Of a stretch of 7,828 bases of DNA, positions 1 to 5,087 are shown one piece after another. The position numbers and the translations under genes are program-made. The notes below the pieces were generated by a model. The model was given only the letters and a program-made list of their open reading frames with translations, was not told the DNA's origin and ran no database searches. The stretch is from CALACW01 sp002431305 (GTDB taxonomy: Bacteria; Bacillota; Clostridia; Oscillospirales; Acutalibacteraceae), in contig CALACW010000070.1 of the NCBI GenBank assembly GCA_937890355.1, positions 1-7,828 of the forward strand, in the 5' to 3' direction. Each line of letters begins with the position of its first letter. The first letter of the stretch is position 1.

Positions 1-62
1 ATTCTGTGGTCATTTTCATTTATTCTGAGTTTCTGCATTTGAACTAACATCTCTCCGGTCAT
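1..62 (-). CDS. possible N-terminal fragment of a gene leaving the left edge
   Basis: On the minus strand a frame beginning at the ATG at 62-60 stays open to the window edge. It encodes about 20 residues beginning MTGEMLVQMQKLRINEND. A promoter-like pair lies just upstream (82-111), which supports a start near here. The first ATG has no clear ribosome binding site, and the GGAG at 56-53 lies only 2 nt before a second in-frame ATG at 50-48, so the start is unclear. Too little is present to assign a family. It is oriented like the neighbouring YerC gene. It could simply be a short chance open frame. Confidence 0.35.
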   Translation of the reverse strand, partial: MTGEMLVQMQKLRINENDHR

Positions 63-81
63 TTAAAAATCAACTTTTAAT

Positions 82-111
82 ATAATAACACGGACAGCAT
101 GTCGATTACAA
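82..111 (-). promoter_or_regulatory. candidate sigma-A-like promoter for the left-edge gene
   Basis: Read on the minus strand, TTGTAA (111-106) and TATTAT (87-82) are separated by 18 nt. They match the -35 and -10 consensus at 4 of 6 and 5 of 6 positions. Transcription would begin near 75, just before the possible ATG at 62. A 10-bp palindrome, ACATTAATGT (113-122), and an inverted repeat GTTAAT/ATTAAC (121-126 and 133-138) lie immediately upstream of the -35. Confidence 0.4.
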
Positions 112-148
112 TACATTAATGTTAATTTGTATATTAACTTTTTGTAAA

Positions 149-433
149 TTATTTTTTCATTTTTTCCAGAACAGCGTCATAACCGCCGGAACCGTAATTT
201 ATGCATCTGTTGACTCTGCTTATCGTAGCGGCACTGGCGCCGGTCAAAGACGAGATTTTACTGTAAACAACTTTTTCTTTTAAAAGTGAAGCAACATGAA
301 TGCGCTGTGATATATCGAGAATCTCTTTTGTTGTCATAACATCCTCCAAAAAGGCTTTGCATTCGTTTTCATTCTCAAGCGTCAGAAGTGCTTTTATTAA
401 ATACTCCGTTTCTTTATTATCAAAAATCTTCAA
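149..433 (-). CDS. yerC: YerC/YecD-type TrpR-superfamily DNA-binding protein
   Basis: A 94-residue cytoplasmic protein matching the YerC/YecD family, small relatives of the Trp repressor found across Firmicutes. The helix-turn-helix lies at about residues 56-78, with the family signature GASAATISRVNRCINYG: the recognition helix begins at ATISRV and the trailing CINYG is characteristic. The first 50 residues form the helical TrpR-like dimerisation part (LENENECKAFLEDV, then QRIHVASLL). Family members are putative transcription regulators of unknown target, and a tryptophan-sensing role should not be assumed. An ATG exists three codons upstream at 442, but the only GGAG (446-443) abuts it. The same GGAG sits 9 nt from the TTG at 433, giving MKIFDNKE and a normal family length, so I prefer TTG. 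The stop is TAA at 151-149. No convincing terminator follows. Confidence 0.88.
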   Translation of the reverse strand: MKIFDNKETEYLIKALLTLENENECKAFLEDVMTTKEILDISQRIHVASLLKEKVVYSKISSLTGASAATISRVNRCINYGSGGYDAVLEKMKK

Positions 434-442
434 ATAAAACAT

Positions 443-446
443 CTCC
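443..446 (-). promoter_or_regulatory. ribosome binding site deciding the yerC start
   Basis: GGAG on the minus strand directly abuts an ATG (442-440), which leaves no room for initiation there. It lies 9 nt from an in-frame TTG (433-431). The SGNH gene in this window has a near-identical leader (GGAGATGTTTTA before its start), and there the ATG next to the SD is followed by an immediate stop and cannot be used. This supports the TTG start for yerC. Confidence 0.55.
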
Positions 447-472
447 GAATTTCTTTACTTAACTATTTTAAT

Positions 473-501
473 ACTTTATCATATTAAACTGTTTTTTGCA
501 A
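473..501 (-). promoter_or_regulatory. weak candidate promoter for yerC
   Basis: On the minus strand TTGCAA (501-496) and TAAAGT (478-473) are 17 nt apart, each matching consensus at 4 of 6 positions. The pair sits in the AT-rich gap divergent to the phosphoesterase promoter. The match is modest and other placements are possible. Confidence 0.3.
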
Positions 502-508
502 GTATTAA

Positions 509-537
509 TTGACAAAAAAATATTTTAATGATATTAT
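509..537 (+). promoter_or_regulatory. sigma-A-like promoter of the metallophosphoesterase gene
   Basis: A perfect TTGACA (509-514) is followed after exactly 17 nt by TATTAT (532-537), a 5-of-6 match to the -10. AT-rich sequence lies on both sides. The predicted transcript starts near 544, giving a leader of about 33 nt. This is one of the clearest promoters in the window. Confidence 0.8.
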
Positions 538-564
538 TTCTAATGTAATTTTATTTAAAATATT

Positions 565-570
565 GAGGTG
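565..570 (+). promoter_or_regulatory. ribosome binding site supporting a TTG start
   Basis: GAGGTG ends 6 nt before the TTG at 577-579. No ATG lies at usable distance, and the next in-frame ATG is codon 21. This fixes TTG as the probable start of the phosphoesterase. Confidence 0.65.
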
Positions 571-576
571 TAGTAT

Positions 577-2208
577 TTGATAAGTAAAGAGGATTGGAAA
601 AAATTCAGAGGTTCAGGCGTTTCACCAGATCACGTAATGGTCAGCATTATTGACGACGCTGAGACTTGCATGGCAGTTACATGGAGAACATGCCTTGACG
701 TTACTGACGGTTACGTTAATTATCGTAAATTCGGCGATAACGGCGAGTGGAAAAAATGCGAAGCATTCAGCGAGGTATTTCACTCTGATATGGATGACAG
801 CAGAATTTTCTGGGCGCACATTTCGGGACTTGAAGCCGGAACAAAATACGAGTATAACTGCGGAGATAACGAACACAGAAGCGGTAATTCATATTTTATA
901 ACGGCGAGAAAGAACTGCGATAAATTTAAATTCCTGCTTTTATCCGACGTTCAGACAGGCGACTGTGATCCGCCCGCCGATTATACTTTATTGGGCGAGT
1001 TCTGCGAAAAGATTCTTGAGAAACACAATGATATTGACTTCATTCTCACCGGCGGAGATAACACGAACTGTGGTCAGACGGACGTTCAGTGGACGGGACT
1101 TCTCGACGGTATGAAAAATATTATGAATCATGTTCCGTTTATGATGGCAATGGGCAATCATGATGACATGGGATTTGATAATTATTTTACAAAAACCGGA
1201 AAATACTATTCCGACAAGGCTACGTACTTTTCCTCGCAGTTTAAAGGTTCATATAATTATAACGGTCCCGAGGACTGGAAAACCGCGAACTATTCATTCG
1301 ATTACGGCAATGCACATTTTAACTGCATAGGACTGAGCGGTCCCGAGTATGTAAACGAATGGCTTATAAAGGACGTTGACGCTTCCGATAAAACGTGGAA
1401 ATTCGGCTCTCACCACTTCCCTATCTGCTACGGCGGAACAAATCTTGCATGTGAGGATTCATATCCTGTAATGATGGAGGGACTCGAAAAATTCGATGTT
1501 CTTTTCTCCGGACATGAACATTCATATGCCAGAAGCTACCCGAGAAGAAAAGAAAACCTTTATTCAAAACCGTCCGAGGGTACGGTTCATTACAATTTAG
1601 GCTCCGGTAACCGCAATCCTCCCGGAACGCGCGTTGTTCCTAAAGTTTGGAACGTATGCACTTACGAGCATGAGGTCGAGCTGTCTATGTATGCAATCGC
1701 AGAGGTTGACGGTAATGTTCTGACTCTCACGTCCTATCTTGAAGACGGAACGATAATTGATAAATGCATTATTGACAAGAACAAGGACGAAATACTCCCC
1801 TATAATGTTCCGCCGAAATACAATAAGACGAGAATTAAATTTAAAGGCGCAGATCTCGGAATCGGTGCATGCGAAACGTTTCCCGAACAGAAAAACGGCA
1901 ACTGGTTTATAGCGCCCGCTGTAATGTTTGCGCTTATCGGCGGCGATGTAAAGCGAGAAAAAGGCAAAGTCAGAATAGAAGCGTACCGTCATTGGATTGA
2001 GTTTACCGAAAACAGCGATATTGCTATAACAGACAGAGGCGAGATTAAAATGTGCGCTCCTGTTTACCGTTCACAGAGAGACCAGCTCTATGCCGATACC
2101 TCGGCGCTCTGCAATGCTTTCGATATGAGAATGAATTATTATAACGTTAATAATTTTCTATCGTTTGAACTTGAATCCGAACAAATACAGATTCCCGTTC
2201 AGCCGTAA
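577..2208 (+). CDS. purple-acid-phosphatase-like metallophosphoesterase with C-terminal copper-amine-oxidase-N-like domain
   Basis: A 543-residue protein likely to hydrolyse phosphate mono- or diesters with a two-metal centre. Residues about 17-110 look like the fibronectin-III-type domain of bacterial purple acid phosphatases (VTWRT, ISGLEAGTKYEYNCG). Residues about 117-345 are the calcineurin-like phosphoesterase core: LLSDVQ (D124), GGDN (D161), GNHD (N194, H195), HHFP (H280) and GHEH (H313, H315). The Tyr three residues after the second Asp, which makes true purple enzymes purple, is Asn164 here. Motif I is D-V-Q rather than D-x-H. Residues about 440-532 resemble two halves of a copper amine oxidase N-terminal-like (stalk) domain (NWFIAPAVMFALIGGDV, then LYADTSALCNAFDMRM). 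There is no signal peptide or membrane segment, which is odd because both accessory domains usually occur in exported proteins. Translation starts at TTG with GAGGTG 6 nt upstream. The gene is monocistronic, with its own promoter and terminator. The substrate is unknown. Confidence 0.88.
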   Translation: MISKEDWKKFRGSGVSPDHVMVSIIDDAETCMAVTWRTCLDVTDGYVNYRKFGDNGEWKKCEAFSEVFHSDMDDSRIFWAHISGLEAGTKYEYNCGDNEHRSGNSYFITARKNCDKFKFLLLSDVQTGDCDPPADYTLLGEFCEKILEKHNDIDFILTGGDNTNCGQTDVQWTGLLDGMKNIMNHVPFMMAMGNHDDMGFDNYFTKTGKYYSDKATYFSSQFKGSYNYNGPEDWKTANYSFDYGNAHFNCIGLSGPEYVNEWLIKDVDASDKTWKFGSHHFPICYGGTNLACEDSYPVMMEGLEKFDVLFSGHEHSYARSYPRRKENLYSKPSEGTVHYNLGSGNRNPPGTRVVPKVWNVCTYEHEVELSMYAIAEVDGNVLTLTSYLEDGTIIDKCIIDKNKDEILPYNVPPKYNKTRIKFKGADLGIGACETFPEQKNGNWFIAPAVMFALIGGDVKREKGKVRIEAYRHWIEFTENSDIAITDRGEIKMCAPVYRSQRDQLYADTSALCNAFDMRMNYYNVNNFLSFELESEQIQIPVQP

Positions 2209-2214
2209 AATACC

Positions 2215-2252
2215 AAAAAAAACACCGTCCGCATCACAACGGACGGTTTTTT
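2215..2252. terminator. bidirectional rho-independent terminator between convergent genes
   Basis: A perfect 8-bp stem, ACCGTCCG (2224-2231) with CGGACGGT (2240-2247), encloses an 8-nt loop. It is flanked by a run of A on the left (2215-2222) and a run of T on the right (2247-2252), so it can end transcription from either side. It begins 6 nt after the phosphoesterase stop and lies just past the stop of the minus-strand SGNH gene, so both convergent units share it. Confidence 0.92.
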
Positions 2253-2253
2253 A

Positions 2254-2796
2254 TTAATATGAAAATGCTTCCCCGAATGTTATAGGCATTCTGCGCATAT
2301 AACATTTTAACCTGTCAAATAGTTTTAAATAGTGCAGTCCTAAGCCCTGTCTTGTACCTGCGTCGATGAATACAACACCGTTATCCTTTGCGAGATCTTT
2401 AAGTTTTTCATTAACTTCATTAGCCGCCGGACTGTCGGAAATAACAGACACGATATAAATGTCCGCGCGTGTTTTCATATGAATGTTATATATGAGCCAT
2501 TCGTATGAACTGATAAATTCATCAGTATCAAACCCGTCGGTTTTAATATCAACCTCTCCGATATTTAAAAATACTTTATCGGGGTTAAGTTCGTTAACAC
2601 AGATATCAGTTTCTTTTGACATTTCGCCGATAGTCTCGTTTTCCAAACTTCTGTTGAAAATTTCCTCTCCGAGTCCCGTTTTATAAGCAATTTCGTTTAC
2701 GGGAAAAGATTTAAAATAATTCTGACCGAAAAACACGATACCGTGTTCCTCCGCCATGGTGTTCAATTCGGAATATTCCTCTAATTCGCGTTTCAT
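2254..2796 (-). CDS. degenerate SGNH/GDSL-fold protein, probably without the catalytic serine
   Basis: A 180-residue cytoplasmic protein with no signal peptide or membrane helix. The order of conserved blocks suggests the SGNH/GDSL hydrolase fold. A block I-like strand GIVFFGQN (residues 19-26) stands where active enzymes have GDS. NRSLENET (48-55) sits at the block II Gly position. VFLNIGEVDI (75-84) replaces the GxND of block III. IYIVSVI (113-119) is a core strand, and FIDAG...LGLHYLKLF (143-160) carries a His155 like the block V histidine. The nucleophilic Ser is replaced and GxND reads GEVD, so esterase activity is doubtful; a binding role is possible. AGGAG (2810-2806) lies 9 nt before the ATG. 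It follows the PQ-loop gene by 23 nt on the same strand and is probably co-transcribed. The family assignment rests on motif order only; an unrelated Rossmann-like fold is the main alternative. Confidence 0.7.
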   Translation of the reverse strand: MKRELEEYSELNTMAEEHGIVFFGQNYFKSFPVNEIAYKTGLGEEIFNRSLENETIGEMSKETDICVNELNPDKVFLNIGEVDIKTDGFDTDEFISSYEWLIYNIHMKTRADIYIVSVISDSPAANEVNEKLKDLAKDNGVVFIDAGTRQGLGLHYLKLFDRLKCYMRRMPITFGEAFSY

Positions 2797-2819
2797 TTAA
2801 AACATCTCCTGCGTTATTA

Positions 2820-3143
2820 TTACTGATGCATATTTACAAGTTTATTGTTGGCGTTTATTTTAGTTTCGGCAAGCTCTCTTTTTTTATCAAGTCTTTTGTT
2901 GATAAAGAATACTACAAGGTTTGCGCTTACCATTACAAGATTAAGAATATAAACGAACAAAACGAATCCGACATTACCCGAATAAATCTTCGCACCTATA
3001 CCGGCGATATATCCGACAATAATAAGTAAGGTAAATTCAATGCTCATTCCCTTTGCGGTTTTCGCTTTAATATTCCTTACAACCGAAAACGGCCACGAAA
3101 TTCCGAAGCAGATAAGCATAATCATTTCAAGAAATTCTATCAT
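2820..3143 (-). CDS. small PQ-loop/SemiSWEET-like membrane protein
   Basis: A 107-residue integral membrane protein with three hydrophobic segments at about residues 5-22, 35-52 and 58-81, the layout of one PQ-loop/SemiSWEET (MtN3-like) half-transporter. The first segment ends in ISWPFSVVRNIKAKTAKGMS: Trp-Pro-Phe stands where PQ-loop proteins have Pro-Gln, and the following basic loop before SIEF is typical of the family. The C-terminal tail (about 82-107) is charged and probably cytoplasmic. SemiSWEETs dimerise to move small sugars, but the substrate here cannot be read. The GTG at 3155 overlaps the AAGGAG ribosome binding site, so I take the ATG at 3143, 11 nt downstream. It is divergent from the LysR gene, leads the SGNH gene by 23 nt, and is expressed from the promoter at 3175-3203. 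Confidence 0.78.
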   Translation of the reverse strand: MIEFLEMIMLICFGISWPFSVVRNIKAKTAKGMSIEFTLLIIVGYIAGIGAKIYSGNVGFVLFVYILNLVMVSANLVVFFINKRLDKKRELAETKINANNKLVNMHQ

Positions 3144-3154
3144 TTTTATATACA

Positions 3155-3160
3155 CTCCTT
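3155..3160 (-). promoter_or_regulatory. ribosome binding site deciding the PQ-loop gene start
   Basis: AAGGAG on the minus strand overlaps a potential GTG start (3155-3153) and lies 11 nt before the ATG at 3143-3141. The GTG cannot be used if this is the SD, so the protein begins MIEFLEM. Confidence 0.6.
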
Positions 3161-3174
3161 TTCATTTCGTTGTT

Positions 3175-3203
3175 ATTATACTCTTGACTTTTGATAAAGT
3201 CTA
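3175..3203 (-). promoter_or_regulatory. promoter of the PQ-loop/SGNH unit
   Basis: On the minus strand a perfect TATAAT (3180-3175) is preceded by 17 nt and TAGACT (3203-3198), a 4-of-6 match to the -35. It overlaps the LysR-gene promoter on the other strand. A 6-bp dyad, GACTTT (3186-3191)/AAAGTC (3196-3201), covers its -35 and spacer. Confidence 0.65.
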
Positions 3204-3212
3204 ATATATGAT
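3184..3212 (+). promoter_or_regulatory. promoter of the LysR-family gene
   Basis: TTGACT (3184-3189) and TATGAT (3207-3212) each match consensus at 5 of 6 positions and are 17 nt apart. The start point would be near 3219, inside the dyad at 3215-3229. It overlaps the opposite-facing PQ-loop promoter. Confidence 0.72.
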
Positions 3213-3229
3213 ATTTATGTAAGTCATAA
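3186..3229. promoter_or_regulatory. two dyads in the divergent promoter region, probable LysR operators
   Basis: Dyad 1 is GACTTT-TGAT-AAAGTC (3186-3201), a perfect 6-bp inverted repeat lying over the -35 elements of both promoters. Dyad 2 is TTATG-TAAGT-CATAA (3215-3229), a perfect 5-bp inverted repeat that contains the T-N11-A pattern typical of LysR-family recognition sites (T3216, A3228) and lies at the expected LysR-gene transcription start. A bound regulator could repress its own gene and control the divergent unit. The sequence symmetry is seen directly; the regulator assignment is inferred from position. Confidence 0.6.
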
Positions 3230-3253
3230 CGTGAAGATTATAGGTGAATTATA

Positions 3254-4129
3254 ATGGAGATAACACAATTAAGATATTTCCTCGAAGTCGCTTCCACACA
3301 GCATATAACAAGGAGCGCTGAGAAACTGCATATAGCCCAGCCCGCACTCTCGCAGTCAATAAAAAGACTGGAGGATTCGCTCGGCGTTCCGTTATTTGTT
3401 TCAAAGGGACGAAATATTAAATTGACGAGATACGGAGAATATCTGCAAACTAAAGCAAAACCGTTGATTGAGGATTTTGACGCAATTCCAAATCAGCTCA
3501 AACGCATCGCGAATATAGATAATACTACGATACATATTAACGTTCTCGCCGCTTCATCAATGGTTACGGAAGCAATTATAAAATTTAAAGAACATCATGA
3601 CCATGTTAATTTTGAGCTTTTACAAATCAATGACAATTCGCTGTTCGATATTGATGTAACGACAAAAATGTTCTACCAGTCACAGCATAACGATAATATA
3701 AAGATATGCAATGAGAAAATCTATTTGGCAGTGCCGAGAAAAAGCGAGTACGCAAAGTCTGATTCGATTAAACTTTCCGACGTGTCGGAGATGGGGTTTA
3801 TCTGTCTGTCGGGTTCAAAGCAGTTCAGGGCAATATGCGATAAATTCTGCCAGCATGTCGGATTTAAGCAAAATATTATATTCGAAAGCGACAATCCGTC
3901 CGCCGTCAGAAATATGATTGCGGCAAATATGGGCGTAGGTTTTTGGCCTGAATTTACGTGGGGCGAGGTTGACAGAAACAGAGTTAAACTTGTTGAGGTT
4001 GAGGATTTTACATTCGGCCGAGATATAATTATTACAAAAAATCTAAACAAAACGGATAATTCCGTTGTTGAAAAATTCTTCGATTTCCTTGCCGATTTCT
4101 TTGAGGAGAAAAAATCAGAGCTTAAATAA
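3254..4129 (+). CDS. LysR-family transcriptional regulator
   Basis: A 291-residue regulator of normal family length. Residues 1-60 form the winged helix-turn-helix, with the standard LysR signature from ITRSAEKLHIAQPALSQSI through KRLEDSLGVPLFV to LTRYG. A linker helix (about 61-88) leads to the periplasmic-binding-protein-like effector domain (about 90-285), which should bind a small inducer; its identity cannot be read. GFICLSGSKQF and the MIAANMGVGFWPE segment are typical effector-domain loops. AGGTGA lies 6 nt before the ATG. The gene is divergent from the PQ-loop/SGNH pair, and LysR proteins commonly control the adjacent divergent operon and themselves, so that pair is the likely target. 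The nearest downstream stops are the hairpin at 4136-4175 and the stronger one at 4265-4297, which it shares with the tRNA. Confidence 0.95.
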   Translation: MEITQLRYFLEVASTQHITRSAEKLHIAQPALSQSIKRLEDSLGVPLFVSKGRNIKLTRYGEYLQTKAKPLIEDFDAIPNQLKRIANIDNTTIHINVLAASSMVTEAIIKFKEHHDHVNFELLQINDNSLFDIDVTTKMFYQSQHNDNIKICNEKIYLAVPRKSEYAKSDSIKLSDVSEMGFICLSGSKQFRAICDKFCQHVGFKQNIIFESDNPSAVRNMIAANMGVGFWPEFTWGEVDRNRVKLVEVEDFTFGRDIIITKNLNKTDNSVVEKFFDFLADFFEEKKSELK

Positions 4130-4249
4130 TTAAAGGCGATAAACTGTAATGCTCTATAACATACAGTTTACCGTCTTTCATTTTGGTATATAATAATTCC
4201 GGACTGTTTTCTTAACGTCGCTCACCCTCTCAGACAGCGAATCCCTCAT
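4122..4249 (-). pseudogene. possible frameshifted small ORF between the LysR gene and tRNA-Ser
   Basis: On the minus strand an ATG at 4249 opens 23 codons (MRDSLSERVSDVKK...) ending in TGA at 4180-4178. A second ATG at 4181 overlaps that TGA as ATGA and opens 19 codons (MKDGKLYVIEHYSLSPLII) ending at 4122, 8 nt inside the LysR gene end. The second frame is also open upstream, reading ENSPELLYTK before MKDG. Adding one A to the AAGAAAAC run near the middle joins both into one 43-residue protein-like sequence. No ribosome binding site is visible, and the tRNA terminator T-run lies just upstream, so expression is doubtful. It may be a gene remnant or chance. Confidence 0.25.
4136..4175 (+). terminator. 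hairpin after the LysR gene, possible weak terminator
   Basis: TAAACTGTA (4140-4148) and TACAGTTTA (4162-4170) form a perfect 9-bp stem with a 13-nt loop. Beyond one A-C mismatch the stem can extend through GCG and CCG. The following sequence (CCGTCTTTCATTTT) has scattered T but no clean run, so termination strength is uncertain. It may be only a structured 3' end. Confidence 0.4.
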
Positions 4250-4264
4250 AATCTCATATAAAAA

Positions 4265-4297
4265 AAGAAGCGATACCCGTTTCGTATCACTTCTTTA
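4265..4297 (-). terminator. rho-independent terminator of tRNA-Ser, possibly bidirectional
   Basis: On the minus strand GAAGTGATAC (4294-4285) pairs with GTATCGCTTC (4277-4268), with one G-U pair and a 7-nt loop. Flanking AAA/TTT extends the stem to 13 bp, and a run of seven T (4267-4261) follows. It lies 4 nt beyond the encoded CCA. In the other direction the hairpin is followed by TTTATTTT, so it can also stop transcripts from the LysR gene. Confidence 0.92.
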
Positions 4298-4301
4298 TTT
4301 T

Positions 4302-4393
4302 GGCGGAGAGCAAGGGATTCGAACCCTCGAACAGGGGTTAACCCGTTACACGATTTCCAATCGTGCTCCTTCGGCCAGCTCGGACAACTCTCC
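4302..4393 (-). tRNA. tRNA-Ser(GGA)
   Basis: A complete class II tRNA of 92 nt including an encoded CCA (4304-4302). The acceptor stem GGAGAGT pairs with GCTCTCC (last pair T-G), followed by discriminator G, as expected for serine. The anticodon arm is ACGAT-TGGAAAT-CGTGT with anticodon GGA, which reads UCC and UCU codons. A long variable arm (ACGGG paired with CCTGT) and the T-loop GTTCGAATC are present. It has its own promoter 8 nt upstream and a strong terminator, and lies 71 nt after udk on the same strand. I see no sign of an integrated element at its 3' end. Confidence 0.97.
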
Positions 4394-4407
4394 AAACGAC
4401 GAAAATT

Positions 4408-4436
4408 ATTATATACAATTTATAAGAAAAAATCAA
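4408..4436 (-). promoter_or_regulatory. promoter of tRNA-Ser
   Basis: On the minus strand TTGATT (4436-4431, 4 of 6) and a perfect TATAAT (4413-4408) are 17 nt apart. Transcription would start near 4401, about 8 nt before the mature tRNA 5' end. This lets the tRNA be expressed independently of the udk operon. Confidence 0.72.
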
Positions 4437-4464
4437 CCCTTTATTTTAAAAAATTCAGAAAGTA

Positions 4465-5085
4465 TCAAAAATTTTTCAAAAAATCATCTATTTTATTAAA
4501 GACCTGACTCAAATCAACTTCTGAACAGCCGTCGTCGTTTATTATCACATCGGCATATTTCTTACACGGCTCAACATATTTTTCATGCATCGGTTTAACG
4601 GTTTCAAGATATTGCGTTAAAACCGATTTAAGCGTCCTTGCACGGCTGTTCATATCTCTGTCAATCCGTCTTAGCAGTCTGATATCTGCGGGCGTGTCGA
4701 CATATATTTTTAAATCGAAAAAATCTCTTAGTCTTTTGTCGTAAAAAAGCAGAATACCGTCGGCAATAATTATAGGCTTTGATTCGATTAGTTTATAATT
4801 ATCAGTCCTGTTATGAATTTTATAATCGTACTGAGGACATTTTACGGATTCAAAATTTTTAAGTTTAAACAAATCATTAAAAAATAAATCACTGTCAAAA
4901 GCCTCGGGACTGTCATAGTTTATTTTTTTACGTTCGTCAAGACTCAGTTCGTCATTAGACTTATAATAATCGTCAAAATTAATAATTTGGATTTTGCCCG
5001 GATATTTTTTATTAATAGTATTTGCAAGAGTAGTTTTTCCGCTTCCCGAACCTCCGGCGATTCCGATAATAAGAGTCTTACTCAT
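4465..5085 (-). CDS. udk: uridine kinase
   Basis: A 206-residue cytoplasmic P-loop kinase that phosphorylates uridine (and usually cytidine) to the monophosphate in pyrimidine salvage. Visible motifs are the Walker A GGSGSGKT (residues 11-18), FDDYY (36-40), NYDSPEAFD (55-63), the nucleoside-contacting PQYDYKIHNRT (83-93), ADGILLF (107-113) and the lid RRIDRDM (138-144), followed by YLETVKPMHEKYVEPCKKYADVII, the usual uridine kinase tail. Most relatives have EG in the ADGILLF strand; Asp here is a conservative change. Length is typical. The ATG lies only 2 nt after the lipoprotein stop and has no visible Shine-Dalgarno, so it probably depends on translational coupling. No hairpin terminator follows, and transcripts may run into tRNA-Ser. 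Confidence 0.96.
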   Translation of the reverse strand: MSKTLIIGIAGGSGSGKTTLANTINKKYPGKIQIINFDDYYKSNDELSLDERKKINYDSPEAFDSDLFFNDLFKLKNFESVKCPQYDYKIHNRTDNYKLIESKPIIIADGILLFYDKRLRDFFDLKIYVDTPADIRLLRRIDRDMNSRARTLKSVLTQYLETVKPMHEKYVEPCKKYADVIINDDGCSEVDLSQVFNKIDDFLKNF

Positions 5086-5087
5086 AA

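Noticed and set aside
121..143. GTTAAT/ATTAAC hairpin with T-run as a terminator
   Set aside because: The T-run is on the plus-strand side where no gene ends; for the minus-strand yerC transcript the stem is only 6 A/T-rich pairs with no following T-run.
622..901. Open frames of 83-84 codons on both strands inside the phosphoesterase gene
   Set aside because: They overlap a well-supported coding region with clear domain motifs, lack good ribosome binding sites, and have no recognisable protein features.
1597..1992. A 131-codon minus-strand frame antisense to the phosphoesterase
   Set aside because: Its sequence is rich in residues produced by antisense reading and lies fully inside a convincing gene; no promoter or SD supports it.
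3721..4050. A 109-codon minus-strand frame antisense to the LysR gene
   Set aside because: The opposite strand encodes a standard LysR effector domain; the antisense frame has no SD and low-complexity Ser/Thr-rich sequence.
4261..4393. tRNA-Ser as an integration site for a mobile element
   Set aside because: No integrase, no repeated tRNA 3' end and no foreign-looking genes lie beside it; the downstream hairpin is a plain terminator.
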